Part shown: piece after piece, positions 17,658-26,002 of the stretch
Numbering within the stretch: position 1 is the stretch's first letter
How the letters are laid out: every line of letters begins with the position of its first letter
Origin: Sulfuricella sp.
Lineage (GTDB): Bacteria > Pseudomonadota > Gammaproteobacteria > Burkholderiales > Sulfuricellaceae
Direction of reading: 5' to 3'
Assembly: GCA_018336195.1 (NCBI GenBank)
Contig: JAGXQV010000148.1
Coordinates: forward strand, 1 to 53,449
Length of the DNA stretch: 53,449 bases
Notes under the pieces: model-generated
Databases searched by the model: none
Seen by the model: the letters and a program-made list of their open reading frames with translations, nothing else
What the model was told of the DNA's origin: nothing
Made by a program: the position numbers and the translations under genes

Positions 17658-20003
17658 ATGCGTATTTTAGAGAAACTGGTCGTATGGTTCTCGCTTGTCA
17701 TGTCATCTACGGCGGCTTTTGCGGTTGGCCTAGACCTCAGCGTTTTAACCAAACCCAGTGCCGCGTCGGTTATCACAAGCGCATTTCCGACTGCTGACTA
17801 CATCGACAACGGCGATGGAACGGTAACCCACAAGATTACTGGACTAACCTGGAAGCGCTGCGCAGAGGGGCAGAACTGGACGGGGGCGACTTGCGGTGGC
17901 GCGGCTCAAGCATATCCCTGGGCTGCTGTAACTGGATTGGTTACCAACGGTTGGAGGTTACCAAGCGTAGAGCAACTGCTGACCATTGTTGAAATGGGGC
18001 ATGGGTCTCCCACCATAAACCCAGTGGTTTTCCCTAATACTCCCGCATATGATTTCTGGACTGATTCTCCCTATGACAGTTACTCGGGTTATGCGTGGGT
18101 CGTAGGCTTTTACAATGGTATTGCCAACCATAACGTACTTTACAGCCGCGGCAACATCGGCCTTCGCCTTGTGCGTGGCACCCAGACTGATGGAGGTGCC
18201 TCCTCCACCATAGCAAGCCTCAGTGGCTTGACTCTGCGTTGCTCTAGCGAGCTTGTTGCCGGTGGTAGCGGTTCCTGCACTGTTACCGCAAGCTATTCCG
18301 ACAACACCAGCAAAGCGGTAACGCCTGTCTGGACATCCAGCGGTACGCAGGCAACCATCAACGATAAGGGGGTGTTGATGGCCAATGCCGGACTTGCCGC
18401 TGATACTGGTGTCACTATTACTGCCAGTTATACCGAGAATGGTGTCACAAAGACTGCTCAATATAAGGTGACTATCAAGGCGGCTTTAGCCACCACTTCG
18501 CCAACCTCGGATACTCCCCCAGCATCAAGTATAACCACACCGGCCAATCTAAATGGCGTGGAGTTCCACAACGCCATCAATAACCGCTATTTCTGGACAG
18601 CCGATAGCGCCGAGATCGCCGGCATCGAACGCGGCGAGGCGGGGCCTGGGTGGGACAAAACCGGGGGTGGGTGGACGTTATGGGACAAAACGGCTGCGCC
18701 AGCGGAGGCTAAGCCGGTCTGTCGTTTCAGGGGTAATCCGGCTATCGGAAACGCCTCCCATTTCTTCACCGTTGACCAAAACGAATGTGACTATGTAAAG
18801 AAAAACGACAGCGCCTGGATCTATGAGGGCATCGCCTCATATGCCGTTCCGCCGACTGGCGGGGCTTGTCCAAGTGATCTGGCACCGCTGGCGAGAGCCT
18901 ATAACGTGGCTTTGGCGAACCATCGCTACATGAATGCCAAGGACAAGGAAAGCACCTACCTGGACAGTAGTTCCAAGGGCTGGAAACTTGAAAGTGTTTC
19001 GCTGTGCGTGGGGTCGGCAAAGAGTCTGGATGGTTCGGCGTCCACTGGCTCGACCACGACTTCCACAGGTACGTCTTCCACAGGGGCATCGTCCTCCGGC
19101 ACATCTTCCACAAGTACCTCTTCCTCGACTAGCACGGCAACCAAGGGGGCTCCAGTGGTATCTCTTACCCCGACATCACTGACCTTTTCCCCGTTGGTTG
19201 TATTTGACGGGAAAAACGCCCTCACGGTAACCAGTGCCGCGCAGACGTTGATATTGCGCAACACAGGGGATGCAGTGCTGGAACTTGCTGGGGGCGACAA
19301 GGGGATTATTGTCAGTTTGAGTCCGGCCGCCAAATTTAATGTGACCCAAAACTGCGGTAATACCATGGCACCCGGGGGAAGCTGTACGATCAGCGTGACT
19401 CTCACGGCGAGCGCCAACGATGGCTTGCTCACCGATGCAGTTGTTATCCCGGGAAACATGAAGCAGCCCCCCAAATCGATTCCCCCACAGCCATTATCCG
19501 GAACCTTGGAAATCCGCAGCAATGCCGTACCCAGTTCCACGATAGTCAAATTGAGCGGAACGGCGATTTACAACACCACGCCAACCTGCACCTCTACGGA
19601 GGTTCTGGTGGATGGCATGTGCGTTCAGTCGCTAACAGGGACATGGAAGGGTACTTGGCAATGGTCGGGGCCCGGTTCAACCGGATGTATACATTCTGAT
19701 GGTGGTGCATTTACCATGACGCTTACCCAGTCTGGTCGTTCATTCTCCGGGAGTACCTATGGTGAAGGTGTCCAATGGAGAAATAGCGGTACATGTAAAC
19801 TTACGGAGACTGTTTCAGAGTCGGGATCAATCTCTGGTACGACAACTACTTCCGGAGCCAGTTTGTCCTTCAGTTTAAATACCATGAATTTTTCTGGGAC
19901 GGCAACACGTAATGGCTTATTGGGTGGTGGTAGCAATATTTTAACCGGCACTTTCACCAGAACGACGGGGGGGCAGGGAACCTTTACGGTTACGAAGCAA
20001 TAA
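17658..20003 (+). CDS. Large exported mosaic protein (Lcl/DUF1566, Ig-like, DUF5648-like, choice-of-anchor domains)
   Basis: 781 residues from the ATG at 17658 with GGGAGGGG just upstream (a TTG at 17646 is less likely). Signal peptide: LEKLVVWFSLVMSSTAAFA. Domains seen in order: DUF1566/Lcl-type region (about 45-175: GDGTVTHKITGLTWKRC, NGWRLPSVEQLL, GLRLVRG); a bacterial Ig-like domain (about 180-275); a DUF5648-like region with repeated Phe/Tyr-rich NRYFWTADSAE / HFFTVDQNE / HRYMNAKD; a Ser/Thr linker (about 455-500); a choice-of-anchor/ASH-like beta domain with GGSCTISVTL; and a Gly/Ser/Thr-rich C-terminal beta domain. It is AT-richer than its neighbours, suggesting later acquisition. Likely surface or periplasmic; ligand unknown. 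Confidence 0.85.
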   Translation: MRILEKLVVWFSLVMSSTAAFAVGLDLSVLTKPSAASVITSAFPTADYIDNGDGTVTHKITGLTWKRCAEGQNWTGATCGGAAQAYPWAAVTGLVTNGWRLPSVEQLLTIVEMGHGSPTINPVVFPNTPAYDFWTDSPYDSYSGYAWVVGFYNGIANHNVLYSRGNIGLRLVRGTQTDGGASSTIASLSGLTLRCSSELVAGGSGSCTVTASYSDNTSKAVTPVWTSSGTQATINDKGVLMANAGLAADTGVTITASYTENGVTKTAQYKVTIKAALATTSPTSDTPPASSITTPANLNGVEFHNAINNRYFWTADSAEIAGIERGEAGPGWDKTGGGWTLWDKTAAPAEAKPVCRFRGNPAIGNASHFFTVDQNECDYVKKNDSAWIYEGIASYAVPPTGGACPSDLAPLARAYNVALANHRYMNAKDKESTYLDSSSKGWKLESVSLCVGSAKSLDGSASTGSTTTSTGTSSTGASSSGTSSTSTSSSTSTATKGAPVVSLTPTSLTFSPLVVFDGKNALTVTSAAQTLILRNTGDAVLELAGGDKGIIVSLSPAAKFNVTQNCGNTMAPGGSCTISVTLTASANDGLLTDAVVIPGNMKQPPKSIPPQPLSGTLEIRSNAVPSSTIVKLSGTAIYNTTPTCTSTEVLVDGMCVQSLTGTWKGTWQWSGPGSTGCIHSDGGAFTMTLTQSGRSFSGSTYGEGVQWRNSGTCKLTETVSESGSISGTTTTSGASLSFSLNTMNFSGTATRNGLLGGGSNILTGTFTRTTGGQGTFTVTKQ

Positions 20004-20010
20004 GGCTTCG

Positions 20011-20156
20011 TGGTTTACCGGGCATTATGGTAAACCAGAGTGTTTCCAAACCTATCTGTTACAAAGTTGGTTTCAATGATCAGGGGGCAGGGCAGGAAAT
20101 TTACCACCGATGGTAATAACTCATATACGACAGGCTTTGACAGTGGTATATGAGTT
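20011..20156. repeat. Cluster of three palindromes in the gap before yacG
   Basis: TGGTTTACC/GGTAAACCA (20011-20019 and 20029-20037), TTACCA/TGGTAA (20101-20106 and 20111-20116) and a perfect 11-bp pair AACTCATATAC/GTATATGAGTT (20118-20128 and 20146-20156). The first lies 8 bases after a stop and may end transcription, though no T-run follows. The third is AT-rich and faces a non-coding stretch between two convergent genes; it may be a bidirectional stop signal or a mobile-element remnant. Confidence 0.5.
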
Positions 20157-20218
20157 AGTGGCAGTGTAGCTGTCTAGCCTTCGCCAAGAGCGGCTATCGT
20201 TTGTACTCCTGGCTACGA

Positions 20219-20410
20219 TTATTCGTTTCTCATCCCGTCGTCAGACGGCATTTCGTCCATCGGAATCCGGTAGCCTTCCCTCGCCCATTCGCCGAGGTCG
20301 ATGAGTTTGCAGCGCTCCGAGCAGAATGGGCGAAAGCGGTTGCACGGGGAATATTCGGCGGGTTGCCCGCAGGTTGGGCAAGCGACGGTGGGAGCTTTGG
20401 GGGTGTTCAT
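20219..20410 (-). CDS. yacG: DNA gyrase inhibitor YacG (zinc-binding)
   Basis: 63 residues with the four zinc cysteines in CPTCG (11-14 region) and [15 protein letters not shown], the hallmark of YacG. The family binds gyrase subunit B and blocks its DNA binding in E. coli. It lies 74 bases downstream of zapD on the same strand, its usual partner in beta- and gammaproteobacteria. The acidic tail after the zinc knuckle is also normal. Confidence 0.95.
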   Translation of the reverse strand: MNTPKAPTVACPTCGQPAEYSPCNRFRPFCSERCKLIDLGEWAREGYRIPMDEMPSDDGMRNE

Positions 20411-20484
20411 TTTGGCAGAATCTGGAAATTTACGGGGCGCCTTAGGCGCGTCATTCGCGCGACACTAAAAAACTCAAAACCGCC

Positions 20485-21240
20485 TTACAAGCTGCACAGA
20501 GTCATTTCAAATTCGAGGTCTATGTCGCAGGTCTTCGGCCTTTGCGGACCGCCCAGCGCGGTGAAGCGGAGGTTGATCGCGTATTTGTTGGCGCTGATTT
20601 CGGGGAAGCAGGGAATTTCGTGGGAAAGACGGATGCGCAGCATCTGTACCACCCGCCCCGACAGCATCTGTTGGAACGAACCCTGGTGCGCGGTGTAGCG
20701 CACCGATTTGCCGCTGTCGCGCAACATGCGCATGACGATGCGAATGCCGTCGTGGATGGGAAGCATCGGCTCCAGCCAGGACAGCAGATCCTTGCGGCGC
20801 GCTTCGGCATCCTGGTGCAGCCAGAAATGGTAGGAGGGCAGGTCGAATTCGCACACGCCGCCGGGGATGGTGGTGCGCTGCTTGATGCTCATCAGCCATT
20901 CGTTGTCGCGCAGGTGCTGGCCGACCTTGCCCATCATGCCGTGGAGCGAGTGGATGGTCTTGTCGATATCGCCGAGCAGGGTTTCCAGGGCTTCCTCGGA
21001 AATCGCCGGGTTGTTGCGCAGGGGTTCGAGTACCTGCTTCTGCCGCTCCAGTTCCTGGAGTAGATCGGACTTCAGATCGGCGCGGCTTGCCACTTCGATG
21101 ATTTCAAAGATCGAGAGCAGCGCGGCGTGATGCTCCAGGCCGGGATCCTGGGAGATGAAGTGGTAAACGCGGGCGAACAGATCCTCCAGCCGAAGCAGGG
21201 TACGAATCCTTTCGTTGAGGGGATACTCGTATCGAATCAC
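20485..21240 (-). CDS. zapD: Cell division protein ZapD
   Basis: 251 residues, the family length. The start YEYPLNERIRTLLRLEDLF and internal LPSYHFWLH are typical ZapD segments. ZapD crosslinks FtsZ filaments at the division ring. The start is a GTG at 21240; no in-frame ATG or better start exists upstream before a stop-free but non-homologous leader. In most relatives coaE and pilD lie directly upstream; here a two-component system is found instead, so the block has been broken. A TATAAT lies about 40 bases upstream. Confidence 0.95.
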   Translation of the reverse strand: MIRYEYPLNERIRTLLRLEDLFARVYHFISQDPGLEHHAALLSIFEIIEVASRADLKSDLLQELERQKQVLEPLRNNPAISEEALETLLGDIDKTIHSLHGMMGKVGQHLRDNEWLMSIKQRTTIPGGVCEFDLPSYHFWLHQDAEARRKDLLSWLEPMLPIHDGIRIVMRMLRDSGKSVRYTAHQGSFQQMLSGRVVQMLRIRLSHEIPCFPEISANKYAINLRFTALGGPQRPKTCDIDLEFEMTLCSL

Positions 21241-21279
21241 GTTAAGCAGAGAGGCGTTATCGCCGGATAAATTTTTCTG

Positions 21280-21285
21280 ATTATA
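21280..21285 (-). promoter_or_regulatory. Candidate -10 hexamer (TATAAT) for zapD
   Basis: A perfect TATAAT on the minus strand, 39 bases before the GTG start of zapD. The -35 position is poor. A small palindrome TTTGTGACAAA lies about 25 bases further upstream (21310-21320). Confidence 0.45.
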
Positions 21286-21433
21286 CGAAATTTGGGCGAA
21301 ATAGGGAGATTTGTGACAAATTTCCTGGAAGGCTGGGACTGGCGGACAGTGGTTCTTGCTGGTTGGATCGATATTATGCCGTTGGTATAAAAAGGATTTA
21401 TTGATCGGTTGAGTTGTAGTGATGGTTTGCCGG

Positions 21434-22819
21434 TTATCCCGGAAAAACGATCCTAACCAGGGTGCCTTGACCGCCGGGCGGGGTTTCCAGGGTGATCCTG
21501 GCTTGGTAGAGGTGGACGATTTCCTGAACGATGGCGAGTCCCAGGCCGCTGCCCTCCTCGCTCTGGCTTACCCGGTAGAAGCGCTCGAACACTCGCTCGC
21601 GATCCTTGCCAGGGATGCCCGGGCCGTTGTCCTCGACCGACAAGGTTGGCGTATTGGCGGATTCGACACGCACCGTGACGTGGCTGCCGGGCGGGGAATA
21701 ACGGATGGCGTTGTCGAGCAGGTTGTCGAGGAGCATTTTCAGGCTGAGTTCGTCGCCGTGCAGAAACACCGCGTGGGGCGCTTCTTCGAATCCCAGGTCG
21801 ATTTCCTTGCGAATGGCCGACGGCGCCCACTCGCGTGCGGCGTCGCGGGCGACCGCATTGAGGTCGAGGCGTTTCGATTCGACGAGCTTGTCCGCGCCGG
21901 GTTCGACGCGAGCCAGGGCGAGCATCTGGTTGACCAGGCGGATGGTGCGTTCGCTGCTGGTGTTGAGCTGTTTGAGTGCCAACTGGAGTTGTTCCGGGTC
22001 GCTCTGTTTGAGGGCCAGGCCGATTTGCGCCTTGAGACCGGCCAGCGGCGTGCGCAACTGGTGGGCGGCGTCGGCGATGAAGCGCTGCTGGGCGTCGATG
22101 GCGATACTCAGGCGCGCCATCAGTTCGTTGATGGCATGGACGATGGGCTGGACTTCCTGGGGGGCGTTGACTTCCTCGACCGGGCGCAAGTCACGGTGTG
22201 AACGGCTGGCGATTTTCTTGCGGAGTTGCTGGAGCGGCGACAGACCGCGTCCCACCCCCAGCCACACGATCAGGGCCGCGACCAGGATCAGCGCGAGTTG
22301 CGGAACGACCATCCCGGCGAGAATTTCGTTGGCGAGGATGTGACGTTTTTTCAGGGTTTCGGCAATCTGCACCAGGATCGGGCGGGGGTCGCCGCCTTCC
22401 TTGAGGGTGATGTACAGCGAGGCGATGCGCACCTTTTCGCCGTGCATGGTGCCGTCGTGGAAGAGCGGAATGTCGGGGACGAAGGACTTTTCGGGGATGG
22501 GCAGGGAAACGTCGCCGGCGATCAGGTTGCCCTTCCGTCCGGTAACCTTGAAATACACCTTGTCGTGGACGTCGGAGAGGAGGATTTCCAGGGCCGCGCG
22601 CGGCAGTTCCACGATGGCCTTGTTTTCCACGATGCGCACCTGCTCGCCGAGCGAGCGGGTCGATTCGAAGAGGGCGCGGTCGTAGGCGATGTTGGCGAAG
22701 TTGATCGCCATGAAATAAGCCACCACCGAACTCGCCGCCCACAGGACGAGCAGTGGCGCCAGTAGCCACGCCAGCAGCTTGCGGCGTAGCGACGGAGGGT
22801 CAGACTTCGGGTGAATCAA
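21434..22819 (-). CDS. Sensor histidine kinase (TctE/QseC-like)
   Basis: 461 residues with an apparent TTG start at 22819 that overlaps the response-regulator gene by 20 bases; the first ATG lies after the first membrane helix and would remove it. Layout: membrane helix (about 13-38), 2CSK_N-type periplasmic sensor (about 40-165), second helix (about 168-190), HAMP-like linker, HisKA with H253 in DAAHQLRTPL, and HATPase with NLLDNAIRYSP, DNGPGIP and GSGLGLAIV. Many relatives sense tricarboxylates or metals. The pair is divergent from the RND efflux operon, so control of metal efflux is likely but unproven. Confidence 0.93.
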   Translation of the reverse strand: MIHPKSDPPSLRRKLLAWLLAPLLVLWAASSVVAYFMAINFANIAYDRALFESTRSLGEQVRIVENKAIVELPRAALEILLSDVHDKVYFKVTGRKGNLIAGDVSLPIPEKSFVPDIPLFHDGTMHGEKVRIASLYITLKEGGDPRPILVQIAETLKKRHILANEILAGMVVPQLALILVAALIVWLGVGRGLSPLQQLRKKIASRSHRDLRPVEEVNAPQEVQPIVHAINELMARLSIAIDAQQRFIADAAHQLRTPLAGLKAQIGLALKQSDPEQLQLALKQLNTSSERTIRLVNQMLALARVEPGADKLVESKRLDLNAVARDAAREWAPSAIRKEIDLGFEEAPHAVFLHGDELSLKMLLDNLLDNAIRYSPPGSHVTVRVESANTPTLSVEDNGPGIPGKDRERVFERFYRVSQSEEGSGLGLAIVQEIVHLYQARITLETPPGGQGTLVRIVFPG

Positions 22820-23471
22820 GCATGTACCCCAGGCCGCGCACGGTACGGATGATTACCCCGTGTTGATCTAGCTTGCGGCGCAGGCGGTGCATCAGCACTT
22901 CGATGGCATTGCTGGTGGCTTCCTCGTCCCAGGTATAGAGGTGTTCCAGCAACTGCTCCTTGCCCACCACCTTGCCGGCGCGGCGCATCAGCACTTCCAG
23001 GAGGCTCAACTCGCGCGGGGAAAGCTCGATGATTTGCTTGCCGATGCGGGCGCAGCGGGTGGCCGCGTCGAAGCTTAGTTCGCCGATGCGCAGTTCGCCG
23101 CCGCCGCTTGCTTGACCACGGCGCAACAGGGCCCGCAGGCGCGCTTCCAGTTCCGGTGGATCGAAGGGCTTGACCATGTAATCGTCGGCGCCGAGGTCGA
23201 GACCCCGTACCCGGTCGTCGAGGGCGTCGCGGGCGGTGAGGATCAGTACCGGTACCGTGGATTTGCGCGTGCGCAGGCGGCGCAGCACCTCCAACCCATC
23301 CATGCCGGGCAGGCCGAGGTCGAGGATGACCACGTCGTAATTTTCGTTGCTCAAGGCGCTGTCCGCCTGTTCGCCGTTGTTCGCGCAGTCCGCCGCGTAG
23401 CCGGACTGGCGCAGGGTGCGGGTCAGGCCGTCGGCGAGCACGGCGTCGTCTTCAACGATGAGGATTCTCAT
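22800..23471 (-). CDS. OmpR-family response regulator
   Basis: 223 residues: receiver domain (1-115) with D8, D9 and phospho-acceptor D51 in ILDLGLPGMDG, T79-region LTARD and K in YMVKPF, then a winged-helix DNA-binding domain with LSPRELSLLEVLM and a C-terminal GLGYML. It is in one operon with the overlapping kinase gene. Its promoter region is shared with the divergent outer-membrane-factor gene at 23655, so it probably controls both transcripts. Confidence 0.95.
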   Translation of the reverse strand: MRILIVEDDAVLADGLTRTLRQSGYAADCANNGEQADSALSNENYDVVILDLGLPGMDGLEVLRRLRTRKSTVPVLILTARDALDDRVRGLDLGADDYMVKPFDPPELEARLRALLRRGQASGGGELRIGELSFDAATRCARIGKQIIELSPRELSLLEVLMRRAGKVVGKEQLLEHLYTWDEEATSNAIEVLMHRLRRKLDQHGVIIRTVRGLGYMLDSPEV

Positions 23472-23509
23472 AGTGTTCCGTAAGTGCGTGGTAAGTTGAA
23501 AGCGCTAAG

Positions 23510-23515
23510 ATTATA
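23510..23515 (-). promoter_or_regulatory. Candidate -10 hexamer for the response-regulator/kinase operon
   Basis: TATAAT preceded by GGC on the minus strand, 39 bases upstream of the regulator ATG. The -35 is weak, so activation by a regulator is plausible. Confidence 0.45.
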
Positions 23516-23654
23516 GCCTCTTAATGGCGGTTGAAATCGGCTAGGCGGAGATTGCGGACACAAGCCCGCCGACAGTCCGGTTTCGATCGCCGCCCCTCCC
23601 CATTTTTTTCATGACATGGCGTTTTCAACCGACGCTAGAGGATTTGTTGACCCG

Positions 23655-24920
23655 ATGACGATGTACCGCCTGTTTCTTACGGCTTTTCTTGCCGCGCTTG
23701 TTTCTTTCCCCGCACTTGCCGACTCCCTCGCCAATCTCACCTTGTCCGAAGCGGAAGCCCTGTGGGCGGAACACGATCACGAGGTAAAACTGGCGAAGCG
23801 CGCCTTGCAAGGGGCCGAGGCCGATATCCTGAGCGCCGCACAGCGTCCCAATCCCCAGTTGTCGGTCAACGTCAATACGCTCAGCGTGCAGCCGGGGGTG
23901 GGCGTGGGCGGCCCGCGCGACAAGATGATGGATAGCGTGATTGGGCTGTCGCAAACCATTGAGCGTGGCAACAAGCGCGGCTTGCGCATCCAGGGGGCCG
24001 AAGCGCGAGTCGCGGCGGCGCGCGGCGATCTGGCCGACACCGCGCGGCAGCAGCGGCTTGCCTTGCGGCAAGCCTATTACGACTTGCGGCTGGCGCAGGA
24101 CAAGCTGCGCATTACCGAGGAAACCTCCGGTCTTTACCGCAAATCCGTGGAAGCCGCCGAACTGCGCCTCAAGGCCGGCGATCTGGCGGCTGCGGAGGTG
24201 TCGCGGCTGCGCGTCGAAGCCCTGCGTGCCGCCAACGATGAGCGTCAGGCGGCAGCCGACCTGGAAAATGCCCAAGTCGGCCTGGCCTACCTGGTCGGGA
24301 TGCAGTCTCAGGCGAAAACCCTGCGTGCCGGCGACGACTTCCCTGCTTTCGCGGAAATCCCCCGCAACACCGAGGAAACGCTGGAACAGCGTGCCGACGT
24401 GCGCGCCGCCCTGGCGCGGGTGAGCGCCGCCGAGGCCAGCCGCGATCTGGCGCGCGCCCAGAAATCCCGCGACGTCACGGTGGGCGTGCAGTTCGAGCAC
24501 AATCCCACCGGCACCACCTGGGCCAACAACAGCGTCGGGGTAAACGTGGCGATGCCTCTGTTCGTGAACTATGCCTTCGAAGGCGAAATCCGCCGCGCCG
24601 AGGCTGACCTCGATGCGGCGCGGGATATCCTCGAAAAAGCCCGCGCCCAGGCCCGTGCCGAATTGGCCAATGCTCACGCCGGGCTGGCGGCGGCTGCCGA
24701 TCAAGTGCGGCGTTACGATGCCGCCCTGGTTGGCGAGGCCGAGCGGGTCGCGAAAGCGATGGAGTTCGCCTACCAAAAAGGGGCGTTGGGGATGATGGAT
24801 CTGCTCGACGCGCGGCGCACCTACCGCGCCGTGCAAATGGACGCCGCCGTCGCCCGGGCCGGTTACGCGAAAGCCTTGGCGGCATGGCGCGCGGCGGTTG
24901 CGACAGGTGACGAATCATGA
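23655..24920 (+). CDS. Outer-membrane efflux factor, TolC/CzcC-like
   Basis: 421 residues from the ATG at 23655 (a further ATG is at 23661). The signal peptide MTMYRLFLTAFLAALVSFPALA ends before DSLANLTLSEAEAL, the usual start of OMF proteins. Two long Ala/Arg-rich helical repeats follow, including VNVNTLSVQPG and GLSQTIERGNKRGLR, which is characteristic of CzcC-type factors. It forms the outer channel for the RND pumps downstream. The end shares ATGA with the next gene. It is the only outer-membrane factor in the cluster, which holds two pump pairs. Confidence 0.93.
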   Translation: MTMYRLFLTAFLAALVSFPALADSLANLTLSEAEALWAEHDHEVKLAKRALQGAEADILSAAQRPNPQLSVNVNTLSVQPGVGVGGPRDKMMDSVIGLSQTIERGNKRGLRIQGAEARVAAARGDLADTARQQRLALRQAYYDLRLAQDKLRITEETSGLYRKSVEAAELRLKAGDLAAAEVSRLRVEALRAANDERQAAADLENAQVGLAYLVGMQSQAKTLRAGDDFPAFAEIPRNTEETLEQRADVRAALARVSAAEASRDLARAQKSRDVTVGVQFEHNPTGTTWANNSVGVNVAMPLFVNYAFEGEIRRAEADLDAARDILEKARAQARAELANAHAGLAAAADQVRRYDAALVGEAERVAKAMEFAYQKGALGMMDLLDARRTYRAVQMDAAVARAGYAKALAAWRAAVATGDES

Positions 24921-26002
24921 AATGGAATGGTGCGCTAGTCTTGGGCTTGTTGGGATTGCTGCCGGGTATCGCCGGTGCGGAGGCCGCCCTGCATTTTCCG
25001 GCGGGTGCCCCGCAACTCAATTTCCTGCGTGTCGAAACGGTCAATGAAGTGGCGGAGCCGGCCACCGACCCGCTCAACGGACGCATCACCTATGACGAAA
25101 ACCACACCGCGCGCGTCATCACGCCGCTGGCCGGTAGGGTGACAAAAATCGCGGTGCAGGTCGGCGACCGGGTCAAGGCCGGACAGCCTTTGCTGTGGAT
25201 TACCTCGGGAGACGCCGGGGGTGCGGTGGCCGATTCGCGCAAGGCCGAGGCCGACCGACATCTCAAGGAGATCGCCTATCAACGCGCCAAAGCTTTGTTC
25301 GAGGGCGAGGTGCTGGCGCGCAAGGATTACGAGGCGGCGGAAGCCGACCGGAAACAGGCCGAAGCCGAAGCTGAGCGCGCCCATGCCCGCCTGCGGAGCT
25401 TGGCGCCCGGCGGCATCGGCGCGGACGGGGTGTTCGCGCTGCGCGCCGAAATGGCCGGGGTGATTGCCGACCGCCAGGTGAATCCGGGGCTGGAAGTGCG
25501 CCCGGACGGCGCGACCCCGCTTGCGGTGATTACCGATACGGCCCACGTGTGGGCGGCCATCGACCTGCCCGAGCGCGAATTGAGCAAAGTGCGGGTCGGC
25601 CAACCGGTGGTCGTCGAAGTGGATGCCTATCCCGACCAGCGCTTCCCCGGCAAGGTACTGAGCATCGGAGAAGTTCTCGATCCCGCCTCGCGGCGCGTCC
25701 AGGTACGCTGCGCGGTGGATAATCCGCAACGTCTGTTGAAACCGGAAATGTTCGCGCGCATCACGCCGCTGCGCGAACCGGCGCGCAGGGTGCTGAAGGT
25801 GCCCAGCACGGCGGTCATCACCCTGGGGTTGCAGACTTTCGTGTATGTCGAAAGCGCTCCCGGCACTTTTGAAAAGCGGGCGGTCGTCCTGGAACGCCAG
25901 CATCGCGATTTTTCGGTCATCGGCGGCGGCATCAAGGCGGGCGAGCGGGTCGTTAGCAGCGGCGCGCTGTTGTTGAACTCGGAAGCGACGGCGCGTAAGT
26001 AA
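24917..26002 (+). CDS. RND periplasmic adaptor (HlyD/CusB-CzcB type), first pair
   Basis: 361 residues with a signal peptide ending near GIAGA. Adaptor layout: flanking beta/lipoyl halves (VITPLAGRVTKIAVQVGDRVKAGQPL around 70-95 and ADRQVNPGLEV later), a helical hairpin (about 105-155, Glu/Ala/Arg-rich) and a beta-barrel with LSIGEVLDPASRRVQVR. Adaptors link the inner-membrane pump to the outer channel. The gene overlaps both neighbours (ATGA before, TAATG after), so the pump is translationally coupled. It has no His-rich metal-binding tail. Confidence 0.93.
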   Translation: MKWNGALVLGLLGLLPGIAGAEAALHFPAGAPQLNFLRVETVNEVAEPATDPLNGRITYDENHTARVITPLAGRVTKIAVQVGDRVKAGQPLLWITSGDAGGAVADSRKAEADRHLKEIAYQRAKALFEGEVLARKDYEAAEADRKQAEAEAERAHARLRSLAPGGIGADGVFALRAEMAGVIADRQVNPGLEVRPDGATPLAVITDTAHVWAAIDLPERELSKVRVGQPVVVEVDAYPDQRFPGKVLSIGEVLDPASRRVQVRCAVDNPQRLLKPEMFARITPLREPARRVLKVPSTAVITLGLQTFVYVESAPGTFEKRAVVLERQHRDFSVIGGGIKAGERVVSSGALLLNSEATARK

